NCBI GenBank assembly: GCA_963768715.1
Contig: CAVYJC010000006.1
Span: 1 to 64,000, forward strand
DNA: 64,000 nt
Direction of reading: 5' to 3'
Source: DATKEJ01 sp963768715
Lineage (GTDB): Bacteria; Bacteroidota; Rhodothermia; Rhodothermales; DATKEJ01
The first letter of the stretch is position 1. Every line of letters starts with the position of its first letter. Shown here piece by piece: positions 10,301 to 17,211 of this stretch. The translations under genes were made by a program, and so were the position numbers. The notes below the pieces were generated by a model, which did no database searches, was not told the origin of the DNA, and saw nothing but the letters and a program-made list of their open reading frames with translations.

Positions 10301-10921
10301 GATAGCCGAAACCGTGGGCTCCGTAAGGCCGCTCTTCGTCGGCTTCGTGGGTTCAGATTCTTCGTCCGACCAGAGGTACAGGTCGTACGTACGGGCGAAT
10401 TCAGCCGGCGCCCACGAGAGCGACTGATCGAGTTGAACGGCGGCCGCGCCGTCAGCCGGCTGCGGATTGGAGGCCATGCCGGGAAACTGCGGCGTGAGCG
10501 TGTTTGCACCGGAGGTCGATCCAAGGGTCCATTCGCCGGTCAGATCGCCGAAAGCAGTAGACACGGTCTCGTCTACCGTGTTCACCGAACTTGGAGCCAC
10601 TTCCCAGGTCGATTGCGGACCGGACCTGCGGAGAAGACGCAATGCGCTCGGCTCGGAGATCCCGCTTAGCTCACCGTAAGCGATGGTGAAATTCCCCGAA
10701 GACGAGGAGGACGACGGAGCAGCATCCACAATCCAGTACTGTGCGGACGAGACCCTGGCGATGCCGCCGGGATCGGCACCCCCGGGATCCGCAGCGATCC
10801 GCCGAATCGAAACGATCGACGCCGCTGCCAGCTGGTCGAACGAGAGACTCGCCAGCGTCTCCATTCCGGCTTCGTCGAAGGAGACGGGACCAGTTGATCC
10901 GGCTTGAAATGCATGCGACAT
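4301..10921 (-). CDS. Giant CARDB-repeat T9SS surface protein, C-terminal piece
   Basis: This 2206-codon frame holds at least seven CARDB adhesion-type repeats of about 125 residues, each opening with a PDL motif (SDLEISDV, PDLHATAI, PDLAPTSF, PDLAVQNV, VDLAVVDA, PDLVSGDF, SDLVVTQV) across roughly residues 240-1120. Then come a region with a few cysteines, a conserved bacterial beta domain (DPNDLVGPAGFG) and a C-terminal NYPNPFNPSTTVAYALP sorting domain ending LVLVK. It has no signal peptide. The frame before its ATG stays open upstream and joins the next piece (10962-12062) after removal of one base in the run at 11021-11024. The whole gene would then span 4301-12062 and encode about 2586 residues. 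Likely role: a large surface adhesin or structural protein exported by T9SS. Confidence 0.88.
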   Translation of the reverse strand: MSHAFQAGSTGPVSFDEAGMETLASLSFDQLAAASIVSIRRIAADPGGADPGGIARVSSAQYWIVDAAPSSSSSSGNFTIAYGELSGISEPSALRLLRRSGPQSTWEVAPSSVNTVDETVSTAFGDLTGEWTLGSTSGANTLTPQFPGMASNPQPADGAAAVQLDQSLSWAPAEFARTYDLYLWSDEESEPTKPTKSGLTEPTVSAIDLALVRNAAYSWYVISRNLDGDMRSPTWSFTTELPSDLEISDVIAPSSGFSGREIDLKWTVTNVGNVATDSPQWFDEVRLAHDPSFLVERHTLGTFENPSSLAPGEQYVQEVTVTLPEETIGIYYLRLDVNLGEHQQEETFDNNHSVATIEIQLSPAPDLHATAITVPGNAFSGTEVEVGWTVENTGNGPAVADYGWQDDVYLSPSPALDKETATFLRRLVHPDAVDAGGSYTASVPVVIPPRLSGDYYLIVWVDAGRAVYEHEAEDNNQSASDPVTITLLPPPDLAPTSFTGPESAASGEKIGVAWKVGNAGPGAVESAGWQDRVLLTGGDLENPVVLGNVARTGSLGVDTSYVSSDSVRIPDGLDGEYRLALETDWADAIFEHDFENNNVTDRTIAITRAPYPDLAVQNVKIEGPSRAGADIRVSWKERNVGTAAPAAGWSDRVYLSSKTELDTTAIPLTSIPSGELPAPGGSYSRAVSVRLPADRDGQLFLLVVADADRVLFEYPDDEGNNVGSATLDVNPYPPVDLAVVDATAPSEATGGEKFTVGWTVENMGEAAPAVPVWDDLVYLSADERFDPKADPLLARVPRTEGLAAGESYRRSVDVTLPDGVSGAFNVLIYSDVADSHADNNVGSPDHPINASSGPLPDLVSGDFSVPSEASAGQSINVTWPIRNDGVAPADGKWFDAVYISPDKQKNAGDFLVGGLKREGPLSPGEAYQQELDVPIPYFASGNYYLLFSVDDQHNVYEGSGEGENVVASPLQIRLPLPSDLVVTQVNVPATAMPGEDATVSWTLVNQGQNPAQGILRNAVYVSTDDAWQVTDPLLGSELQLIDLAPGESMSLSERFDLSKAYLADAEANITGELPGVAPGSYRAIVRADVQNNIRETAEDNNATASAATMEADVPLLPLGGSVQGTLAPQQSRYYKIDLPDGVETFDLMLESSSATAGNELYVSGGRVPGRADADVKSQDPFASSFTLSVPRQATDDSTYYVLLYEREGETDAQSYTLSADDVRFELDEIDLMEGGRGGDVTVRMTGASFGPRTRALLENESTKIPATVVRQSTVEAYATFDLSQAPLGTFDFVAERDESYINLDADSVRIDTNIVRSILPAAFRVVPKASAEPDFEVKVPDAVRTDQEFAVSLEITNRGNNDLVSPLVVFWTSPAIRSTLHSDEDETAGYKRVLLVGPGPIAGILRPGETHRALISLTSPSEVTKLSVYAVPAVGSGATFDLDVELREAMLDSEALTWDGAVEDLRQEVDPRGWAGYQSMLAQTASRLSQQGLVVRDASRLLLQLLRDIDQERTAPPYAGEPIPNSGVGKGEETMDPCDHFGSVPQGKDCSPLQIAADKATLACIAAAMAAPQICGAVHGAEHLVHFVEGDGSPIMYDNNSSVAAKLRAHDGAYKSYKDINQQTSQEISKKMTDQIRQAGCSMTGSVNPNGDLGDLGITVPKPNTYLHKTSAGIPYYNPFTDELPSLSDLRVEQPGCDLVTAFGGFQSASGLITNFRTHSIPDPNNDACVPGCTIVWEATLTYEFGDKYEFDEHDAGGAYDARGRNLQLCGEAKPYQTYVFLKEPIGGIVRVPPKQKKCKRPKPPELPPFVFAPPKIVPVLTSKDPNDLVGPAGFGDKRWVSVSAQLPYKIRFENDPDQATAPAQVVSIEQDLPDSTLDIRSFRLGRFGFGGFKFDPPANVAAYVDRLDLTDSLGIFVDVNAGLDVENKRAFWILRSIDPATGSAPASPLKGFLPVDDSLGSGEGFVSYTIRPNPQSHTGDVILAKADIVFDNNGVIGTPEAFNTIDAGLPSSRVTDTAFRQDSTIFDVRWTGTDDALGSGIGTYDLYVSKDGGPFEAYRRDLDGSSVLFNAEWDHRYQFYTLSSDRAGNLEPSKTEGDALVVVSVDDEAAEVPKEFALEQNYPNPFNPSTTVAYALPRASDVELTVYTALGQRVVRYKIGPQQAGIHRQRLDMGMYASGVYFYELRAREAGRDVFREVKKLVLVK

Positions 10922-10961
10922 GCGCGCTGTATAGATGTCGTCACCCGGACTCGCCGGTAAG

Positions 10962-12062
10962 TCATCGAACGGAACGACAGGAAGCGTGGCCGCGCCGGAT
11001 ACATCGATCGAGCGTGGATTCCCCGGGTCGCTCGTACGCCCAATCGCCGAGATTCACGCCGTCGCCGTCGGGATCTATGGCGAATGCATAAGAGACTCCG
11101 TTTGCCGGAGAAAGCAGTGCCTGCACCGCCCAGACCGAGTCATTGCTCGCTTCGAACATCTCATACGAGGTGGCCTGATCGCCGTCGCCGACGTCCACGA
11201 ACAGTCGCATCCCCGACTGGAAAGACTGCCGGCGATGGAAGAGGCCGATCCGCTCCATCCTGCGCATGTCGACCTGGAACGTCACGGAGAACTGTTCACG
11301 GATCAGACTCAGCGCCGCCGTGCTGTCATGAATCGAGTAGTTCGTTGCGTGGTCGTAGAGCAGTACTGTGAGGAACAAGTCCCCCGTTGGGACAACAGCG
11401 TTGACGATATTCGGATCCACCTTCAGCTCGCTCTGCCACGTACCCATCAACGAGTCTCCATCGATCAACTCGGCGTTGGCCGTGCCAATTCCCACGCCGT
11501 CCCGGTTGGTCAGGTACGTCACGACCTGGGCAACGCCACTTTGATCATCGGAGACGCTGAGCGTCGCGACCACTGTCTTGATTCCACCAGACAGTGAAAC
11601 GGATTCGGGTGAAAGTGTCGGGACGCCTACCAGCTGGGGCGGCTCGGCGTCGCCTCCTGAAATGGTAAGCGCCGATTCGATTGTCGGCTTTGCAAGATTG
11701 CTGGAGGCATCCGTGACGATGAGCACGAGGTCATACACCCCCTGCGGGGCATTCTGCGGTATCTGCGATGTACCCGTCCAGGTTCCGCTCTGGGCCGTTC
11801 CAGAAACCCGCGTTGCCACGAAGGTCCCCAGGATCTGGCTGTCTTGAAACTGGAAGTAACCCAAAACCCCGGCGACGCCGCTGCCGGCGTCTTCAACGAC
11901 CGCCGATATCATGGTGCTCGTAGCTCCGGACGAAACGTCGACCACGCTCGGCGAAACGATGGGAGTCCCCGAAAGCGTTGGTGGATTTGTGTCCTGCGCC
12001 CGGGCCAGCCCGGCCGTGAGACAGAGCATGACGAGTTGCAGTACGGTGATCTTCAAGCGCAT
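10962..12062 (-). CDS. Giant CARDB/T9SS protein, N-terminal piece with signal peptide
   Basis: The frame opens with a clear signal peptide (MRLKITVLQLVMLCLTAGLARAQ), then two Ig-like segments built on similar words (PTLSGTPIVSPSVVDVS and PPQLVGVPTLSPESVSLS), then a domain starting FSVTFQVDM typical of secreted Bacteroidota proteins. That domain should run on as ERPGNPRSIDVSG, but one extra base in the run at 11021-11024 throws the frame into ESTLDRC and a stop at 10962. In the shifted frame the sequence reads on without a stop through LPVVPFDDLP into the ATG of the C-terminal piece. Treat the two pieces as one gene, damaged or misread. Confidence 0.85.
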   Translation of the reverse strand: MRLKITVLQLVMLCLTAGLARAQDTNPPTLSGTPIVSPSVVDVSSGATSTMISAVVEDAGSGVAGVLGYFQFQDSQILGTFVATRVSGTAQSGTWTGTSQIPQNAPQGVYDLVLIVTDASSNLAKPTIESALTISGGDAEPPQLVGVPTLSPESVSLSGGIKTVVATLSVSDDQSGVAQVVTYLTNRDGVGIGTANAELIDGDSLMGTWQSELKVDPNIVNAVVPTGDLFLTVLLYDHATNYSIHDSTAALSLIREQFSVTFQVDMRRMERIGLFHRRQSFQSGMRLFVDVGDGDQATSYEMFEASNDSVWAVQALLSPANGVSYAFAIDPDGDGVNLGDWAYERPGESTLDRCIRRGHASCRSVR

Positions 12063-12176
12063 AACAATCCTGATCGAGTGACCCGCAAAAAGACGGACAG
12101 GTGGAACGGTCGCCCAGAACTATTTACGCGAAAATCGTCGGCAGGACCGGACAAGGCTCACCGGTCCTCGCTCATA

Positions 12177-12207
12177 GATCGTCGATCACAGATCATCATT
12201 GATCAAA
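12177..12207. repeat. Heptamer array GATCNNN containing the isomerase stop
   Basis: GATCGTC, GATCACA and GATCATC are in phase, followed by a 3-base interruption and GATCAAA. The stop of the minus-strand cupin isomerase gene (12203-12205) lies inside the last unit. Confidence 0.6.
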
Positions 12208-12734
12208 CCCGCTTCACCCTGGGATCCGTGAACACGTCGAACTCATCCCTGCTCGTCGTCGAAAACTCCGACACGATGGCACCCTCAGGACCCGCCTGAA
12301 ACCAGTGCCGCGTGTTCTCGGGGATCGTGTGCTGATCGCCAGGACGAAGCTCGACCTCGTGGAATACCGTGTAATACTCCTCATGCCCGGCCGGAATGGT
12401 CGCCTGGATCTGACGTGTCGGCTGACCCTCAACGTACAGCCACACTTTCCCCCAGCGGCATCGGAAGGTTTCCCGCTTCCCAGGATCGCTCCCAACAGGC
12501 GGATGCCGATGCTCAGGAAATATCTGTCCACCGAACAGCACGAGCTCCTTCGCGCAGTATCGATCGTTGTTCTCGTAGATGACCACCTGAAGTCCAGTCG
12601 TCGCGAGGTCACCGAGCCCCACATCGGTGACTTCGATGTTTTGCTTCTCCGAATCAGTCAATACGATTCCAGCCGACTTGAGAAGCGCAACCGTTCGAGT
12701 CCTGGCATCTCTCGATCTCGTCTCGATTAGGCAT
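12203..12734 (-). CDS. Cupin sugar isomerase, D-lyxose isomerase-like (frame broken near 12711)
   Basis: The C-terminal 160 residues form a cupin with metal ligands EHRHPP, a Glu in KRETFRCRWG, and a late His in PENTRHWF, the pattern of bacterial D-lyxose ketol-isomerases. A start at 12734 (MPNRDEIE) has an excellent ribosome site (GGGAGGTG) and resembles the family N-terminus, but it is one base out of frame with the cupin. Removing one base near 12709-12713 joins MPNRDEIE to DARTRTVALLKSAG and gives 176 residues. Without that repair, translation would have to begin at 12808 in an atypical leader. Predicted role: interconversion of D-lyxose or D-mannose-type sugars and ketoses in the cytoplasm. 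The exact substrate is uncertain. Confidence 0.78.
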
Positions 12735-13057
12735 GCCGCCACCTCCCGACAGTTTGTGTTGAGCCAGTGAGCTGCCGTTAGAGTAGGTGCGACGAAGGGC
12801 TGTGTCAAGATTTCCTTGCTTCCATCCGTAGACGGCGCTTACCCGCTGGGACAAGAACCCGGGCGTCACTTGAATGCCCGGCCCGAAGCGACTTTCGCAA
12901 AGCCCGAGCATCTCCCGCAGGGTGACACTTTTAGTGCGAGTGCCTCGCACCTTAAGGGCGTTGCATCCCCTTGGCTCACGCCCGAACGTCACGGGCACGT
13001 ATGCGACGTTTTTCGTAGCATCCGGCATCCATTTGTCCGACCCTTCCCACCGTCCTC
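12735..13057. other. Gene-free stretch dominated by a hairpin string
   Basis: Between about 12850 and 12990 successive inverted repeats occur: CGGGC...GCCCG around ACTTGAAT, CGAAGCGACTTTCG, GCGAGTGCCTCGC, and GGGCG...CGCCC. The block ATGCCCGG..GAAGCGAC recurs near 19010-19030. No convincing gene is seen. The divergent isomerase and sulfatase need promoters here, but I cannot pinpoint them. Confidence 0.5.
12740..12747 (-). promoter_or_regulatory. Ribosome-binding site deciding the isomerase start
   Basis: GGGAGGTG lies five bases before the ATG at 12734. This is one of the few strong Shine-Dalgarno sites in the window and is the main reason for preferring a start that requires a one-base frame repair. 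Confidence 0.6.
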
Positions 13058-14530
13058 ATGACGCTTCGTCCGCTATTTCAGTCAGTTTTCATTCACCTCG
13101 CGTTGGCTCTCGTCTGCGCATCGAGCATCAGCTGCTCGCAGGCGCCTCGTCACAACGCTACTCCTCCAAACATCCTCTTCATCGCCATCGACGATCTGAA
13201 CGACTGGGTCGGGGTTCTCCATGGGCATCCGGACACCAAGACGCCCAACATTGACCGCCTGGCTGCGGAAGGGACCGTGTTTACCAACGCACATGCGCAG
13301 GCACCCCTCTGTTGGCCGTCCCGCGCCAGTCTCATGAGTGGCCTCCGGCCGTCAACCACGGGTATCTACGGTATCACGGACGATGAGGATTTGAGGGCTG
13401 CCAGTCCGCTCATGGATAGCACGGCGTTCCTTCCGGAATACTTCGGCAGGCATGGATACAAGACGATGGGCATCGGAAAGCTCTTCCATACGCATGCCCC
13501 AAAAGGCGTATTCGAGGAATCGGGTGGACGCTATCCGGGCTTCGGACCCTATCCGGACAAACATTTTCACTGGGACCAGGAAGGGACGTCCACCGACTGG
13601 GGCCCTTTTCCGGACAGCACGGTTGAAATGCCGGACTACCAGTCGGCCTCGTGGATCATCGAGCGGCTGAATCAGACGCACGACCGTCCGTTCTTCCTCG
13701 CCGTTGGTTTCCTTCGGCCTCACGTGCCATGGTACGTGCCGCAGGAATGGTTCGATCTCCATCCAATCGACAGCCTCGCCCTGCCCCCGTATCTCCCGGA
13801 AGACATGGACGACATTCCCGAAACCGGCATTGAGATGGCCACCGTACCCCCGATGCCCACCACAGAGTGGGCCATCAAGAGCGGGCAGTGGCCTGCAATC
13901 GTCCAGGGATATCTGGCGAGCGTCTCATTTGTCGACGCCCAGGTCGGCCGCATACTCGATGCGTTGGAGGCCAGTGTCTATGCCCACAACACAATCGTCG
14001 TCCTCTTTTCCGATCACGGATACCACTTGGGCGAAAAGAACCGGTTCGCCAAGCATGCCCTCTGGGAACGGGCAACACGCGTACCGCTCGTAGTCAGCGG
14101 TCCGGGTCTCCCAAAGGGGCGACTCGTTTCGGCGCCTGTCGAGTTGCTCGACATATACCCGACCCTCGTTGATCTGACCGGCTTTCCGGAGAACAAATGG
14201 AACGAAGGTGTCAGCCTTGCGCCGCTGATCGAAGACCCGGACGCACCATGGCCTCACGCTGCCATAACGACGTACGGCCGAAACAATCACGGAATCGCCG
14301 TCGAAGGATACCGCTATATCCGATACGAGGACGGAACGGAGGAATTCTATGACCACGCCTCGGATCCGAATGAGTGGCACAACCTTGCCGGCGACGAGGC
14401 GTACCGATCGAAAATGGACGAGTTGGCTCGGTTCCTTCCTGAAACGAACGCACCGTGGTCGGACCTGTCGAATCTCGACGTGTTCGAGTATTTCAAGAAG
14501 CAGAGGTCATCGATGATCGATGATCAGTGA
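13058..14530 (+). CDS. Lipoprotein-type sulfatase (iduronate-2-sulfatase-like)
   Basis: The 490-residue protein has an N-terminal hydrophobic signal with a possible lipobox (ASSISC, Cys26). NILFIAIDDLNDW gives the two metal-binding Asp residues, and APLCWPSRASLMSG is the C-x-P-S-R sulfatase signature, whose Cys85 would be converted to formylglycine. FSDHGYHLGEKN and a late KHALWERATRVPL provide the other metal and sulfate contacts. Overall it resembles iduronate-2-sulfatase-type enzymes that remove sulfate from polysaccharides, probably in the periplasm or on the cell surface. The last residues (MIDDQ) are encoded by the heptamer array that follows. No maturase gene is in the window. Confidence 0.9.
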   Translation: MTLRPLFQSVFIHLALALVCASSISCSQAPRHNATPPNILFIAIDDLNDWVGVLHGHPDTKTPNIDRLAAEGTVFTNAHAQAPLCWPSRASLMSGLRPSTTGIYGITDDEDLRAASPLMDSTAFLPEYFGRHGYKTMGIGKLFHTHAPKGVFEESGGRYPGFGPYPDKHFHWDQEGTSTDWGPFPDSTVEMPDYQSASWIIERLNQTHDRPFFLAVGFLRPHVPWYVPQEWFDLHPIDSLALPPYLPEDMDDIPETGIEMATVPPMPTTEWAIKSGQWPAIVQGYLASVSFVDAQVGRILDALEASVYAHNTIVVLFSDHGYHLGEKNRFAKHALWERATRVPLVVSGPGLPKGRLVSAPVELLDIYPTLVDLTGFPENKWNEGVSLAPLIEDPDAPWPHAAITTYGRNNHGIAVEGYRYIRYEDGTEEFYDHASDPNEWHNLAGDEAYRSKMDELARFLPETNAPWSDLSNLDVFEYFKKQRSSMIDDQ

Positions 14531-14626
14531 TCGGTGATCGGTGATCAATGATCGATGATCGGTGATCGGTGAGCGGTGATCGGTGATCGGTGAACAATGT
14601 TTGGTATTTGAAGTTTGGTATCTGAA
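14508..14626. repeat. Heptamer array GATCGGT switching to GTTTGGT/ATTTGAA (17 units)
   Basis: From 14508, seventeen 7-base units run without a phase slip. They are GATC-type words (GATCGAT, GATCAGT, GATCGGT, GATCAAT, with GAGCGGT and GAACAAT variants) up to 14598, then GTTTGGT, ATTTGAA, GTTTGGT and ATCTGAA to 14626. The sulfatase stop (14528-14530) is inside the array. No promoter for yaaA is otherwise visible in this gap. Confidence 0.85.
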
Positions 14627-14661
14627 GTTCTCCAGACCCTGGTCGACAATACCGAGACAAG

Positions 14662-15441
14662 ATGCTCATTCTCCTCTCCCCCGCTAAAACGCTCGACTTC
14701 AAAAGGCCGGCACCAACAACCTCCGCGACGAAGCCGGCAATGCTCGAACGATCGGAAGTACTCGTCGATACGCTGAGGGATTTCAGTGCGAGGCGACTCT
14801 CCTCGCTGATGAACATCAGTCCCCAACTCGGCGCGCTGAACCGGGAGCGCTTCGGCAACTGGCACACGCCGTTCACGAAGGACAACGCCAAGCAGGCACT
14901 GTTCGCATTCAAAGGGGACGTCTACGTCGGACTCGACGCGGAATCCTTGTCGGAAGAGGATTTGAAGTACGCCCAGAAGCACGTGCGCATTCTATCCGGA
15001 CTCTACGGCGCGCTCCGGCCACTCGATCTCATCCAACCTTATCGACTGGAGATGGGGACGAAGCTCAAGAATGTGCGCGGCAAGGATCTGTACCAGTTCT
15101 GGGGCGACGACATTGTGGAAGCACTGAACCGGCAGCTCAAGTCGCTGAAGTCGAGCACCGTGGTCAATCTCGCGTCCGTCGAGTATTTCAAATCGGTGAA
15201 TACGGACGCTCTGAAGGCTGAGGTGGTATCCCCCGTTTTTCTGGATCTCAAAAACGGCACCTACAAGATCATCAGCTTCTACGCGAAGAAAGCGCGGGGA
15301 TTCATGAGCGCGTGGATCGTCCGGAATCGCATCGAGGATCCGAAGAAATTGAGGAGGTTTGACGTCGCCGGATATCGGTACAGCGCGGAATTGTCGGAGC
15401 CGGGTAAGCCGGCGTTCGTTCGCGACCAAAAGCCGGAATAA
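14662..15441 (+). CDS. yaaA: Peroxide stress protein YaaA/DUF328 family
   Basis: The 259-residue protein matches the YaaA family along its whole length: it starts MLILLSPAKTLDF, has FKGDVYVGLDA and a strongly conserved LSGLYGALRPLDLIQPYRLEMG segment, and ends with the FDVAGYRY region. In E. coli YaaA limits free iron and so protects DNA and proteins during hydrogen peroxide stress, acting in the cytoplasm. It stands alone here, flanked by heptamer arrays on both sides. Confidence 0.93.
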   Translation: MLILLSPAKTLDFKRPAPTTSATKPAMLERSEVLVDTLRDFSARRLSSLMNISPQLGALNRERFGNWHTPFTKDNAKQALFAFKGDVYVGLDAESLSEEDLKYAQKHVRILSGLYGALRPLDLIQPYRLEMGTKLKNVRGKDLYQFWGDDIVEALNRQLKSLKSSTVVNLASVEYFKSVNTDALKAEVVSPVFLDLKNGTYKIISFYAKKARGFMSAWIVRNRIEDPKKLRRFDVAGYRYSAELSEPGKPAFVRDQKPE

Positions 15442-15444
15442 CAG

Positions 15445-15472
15445 CGAACACCAAACAGCAAACATCAAACTG
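15445..15472. repeat. Heptamer array CAAACNN after yaaA (4 units)
   Basis: CGAACAC, CAAACAG, CAAACAT and CAAACTG start 3 bases after the yaaA stop. They are inverted with respect to the GTTTGNT array at 15555-15603. Confidence 0.8.
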
Positions 15473-15554
15473 GAGTTCTGGCTAAGCCGGCATTTGCAGG
15501 CGTTGCGGCGAGCGTGTTCTGACCGTCGCCCCGATGGCCGTATCAATGCCCCAA

Positions 15555-15603
15555 GTTTGCTGTTTGATGTTTGCTGTTTGCTGTTCGCTGTTTGATGTTC
15601 TCT
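15555..15603. repeat. Heptamer array GTTTGNT before the MFS gene (7 units)
   Basis: GTTTGCT, GTTTGAT, GTTTGCT, GTTTGCT, GTTCGCT, GTTTGAT and GTTCTCT end 17 bases before the MFS start. It is the inverse of the array after yaaA, so the two arms could pair across the 82 bases between them. Confidence 0.82.
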
Positions 15604-15620
15604 AATCGTAGACCAGCCTG

Positions 15621-16838
15621 ATGGCAGAAGACGAACCATCGCACGAACCAATCGGACACGGCTCCTGGCGAAAACGAACCGTCGATTTCCTCGGTCTTGA
15701 GCGGAACGTTGCCCTTGCCGCCACTTCCGTTTTCCTGGTCGAGACCGGGGAGGAGCTGTGGAAGAGGTATCTGCCCAAGTACTTGGAGGCACTCGGCGCG
15801 GGCGCAGGGACGATCGGGCTGTTCGGTACGGCGACGGACTTCTTCGACGCGATCTATCAGTATCCAGGCGGCTGGCTGGCCGATCGACTGGGTCGCCGAC
15901 GCGCGTTCCTCGTCTTCATCGCCCTCGCCGCGGTGGGGTACGCGATCTATCTCGCCAGCCCGTCGTGGCCGTACGTGTTTCTCGGACTCGCCTTCGTGAT
16001 GGCCTGGCAGAGCATGGCGTCCCCTGCAATTTTCGCCGTCATCGGAGACGCCCTTCCGAAAGAGCGCCGAACGATGGGTTTCACGGTCCAGGCCATCATC
16101 AAGCGCATCCCGAGAGCGTTCTCACCCATTGCCGGTGGGGCGCTCATTACCGCAATCGGCGTGACGGCCGGGATTCGGGCCGCGCTGGTCGCCTCCCTGG
16201 TCCTTGCCGTGGGGACGATGCTGGTCAGCCGTGCGATCAACGTCCCGATCATCGCCGGCCGCCCCATCGGCATCCGCGAGGTCTGGCAGTCGTTCCACGC
16301 CGCGCTCAAACGGCTCCTGGTATCCGACATTATCATCAGGACCTGCCAAGGCATGGCCGACATATTCATTATCCTCTATGCCACGAATGTGATCGGTATC
16401 GGGATCGGACAGTTCGGAATCCTCGTGGCAATTCAGGTGACGACGTCGATTCTCGTCTACATTCCGTCCGCCCGCATTGCAGATCGAATCGGCCGGAAGC
16501 CTTTCGTGATCGCCACGTTCGTCTGTTTCGCTCTCTTCCCCGTGGCGGTCATGTTGTCGGCAGGATTCTGGACGCTGGCCCTTGCCTTCGTCATCGGCGG
16601 CCTGCGCGAGATCGGAGAGCCGGCGCGGAAGGCCATGATCGTCGATTTCGCCGAACCACATGCGCGCGGCCGGACGGTGGGGTTGTACTACCTGGTGCGA
16701 AGCCTCTCCGTCACACCGGCTGCTGCCATCGGCGGGCTTCTGTGGCAGATAGATCCGCGCTTACCCTTTTTCGTCGCCGGAGTGATCGGACTGATCGGGA
16801 CGGCAGTGTTCGTGCTTACGGTTAAGGAGGAGGAGTGA
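15621..16838 (+). CDS. Major facilitator superfamily transporter
   Basis: The 405-residue protein has about twelve hydrophobic segments and the MFS motif A loop GGWLADRLGRRRAF between helices 2 and 3, with a matching IADRIGRKPFV loop in the second half. A hydrophilic leader of about 30 residues precedes helix 1. It sits in the inner membrane as a secondary carrier. The substrate cannot be assigned. It is a single gene ending within a GATC-type heptamer array. Confidence 0.87.
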   Translation: MAEDEPSHEPIGHGSWRKRTVDFLGLERNVALAATSVFLVETGEELWKRYLPKYLEALGAGAGTIGLFGTATDFFDAIYQYPGGWLADRLGRRRAFLVFIALAAVGYAIYLASPSWPYVFLGLAFVMAWQSMASPAIFAVIGDALPKERRTMGFTVQAIIKRIPRAFSPIAGGALITAIGVTAGIRAALVASLVLAVGTMLVSRAINVPIIAGRPIGIREVWQSFHAALKRLLVSDIIIRTCQGMADIFIILYATNVIGIGIGQFGILVAIQVTTSILVYIPSARIADRIGRKPFVIATFVCFALFPVAVMLSAGFWTLALAFVIGGLREIGEPARKAMIVDFAEPHARGRTVGLYYLVRSLSVTPAAAIGGLLWQIDPRLPFFVAGVIGLIGTAVFVLTVKEEE

Positions 16839-16879
16839 TCGGAGATCGGAGATCATTGATCGCTTGATCGTTGATCGTT
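16837..16879. repeat. Heptamer array GATCGGA/GATCGTT starting inside the MFS stop
   Basis: GATCGGA, GATCGGA, GATCATT, GATCGCTT (8 bases), GATCGTT and GATCGTT. The TGA of the MFS gene (16836-16838) overlaps the first unit. Confidence 0.8.
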
Positions 16880-17114
16880 GTCCTTGAGGTTACGTTTTCA
16901 CGGTCGCAGGTGTCTAAGTAATATGCGCCAGACACCGTTGGATCCGTCTCAGGACATTGCACTAAACGCGCTACTGGCTCGAACTCGTGGACAGTCGTGA
17001 CTTGGCGGATGTGGCAGCCCTGCTCCAGGAATGCGATCAATTGCTAAGACTCCTGAACTCATCCGCTACCACAGCGCGGAAGAATGCACGAAGAAGGCGT
17101 GGTGATTGACCGGT
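16880..17114. other. Gene-free stretch, nothing recognised
   Basis: Between the two GATC-type heptamer arrays there is unique sequence with no supported coding frame, no strong hairpin and no clear promoter. Confidence 0.5.
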
Positions 17115-17198
17115 CGATCGCTGATCATTGATCGTTGGTCGCTGATCGCAGATCGCTGATCATTGGTCGCAGATCGCTGATCGGAGATCGTTGATCAC
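17115..17198. repeat. Heptamer array GATCGCT/GATCATT/GGTCGCT (12 units)
   Basis: Twelve units in exact phase: GATCGCT, GATCATT, GATCGTT, GGTCGCT, GATCGCA, GATCGCT, GATCATT, GGTCGCA, GATCGCT, GATCGGA, GATCGTT and GATCACC. It ends 13 bases before the stop of the minus-strand CHRD gene. Confidence 0.85.
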
Positions 17199-17211
17199 CG
17201 ATGAATCGCTC

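Noticed and set aside
11018..11030. Programmed +1 frameshift in the CARDB gene
   Set aside because: The CCC-GGG-G context is not a known shift site, there is no stimulating stop or hairpin, and many other genes in the window carry similar one-base breaks.
14508..17198. Possible CRISPR array in the GATC-rich repeats
   Set aside because: Units are 7 bases with no spacers, no 25-40-base direct repeats, and no cas genes are present.
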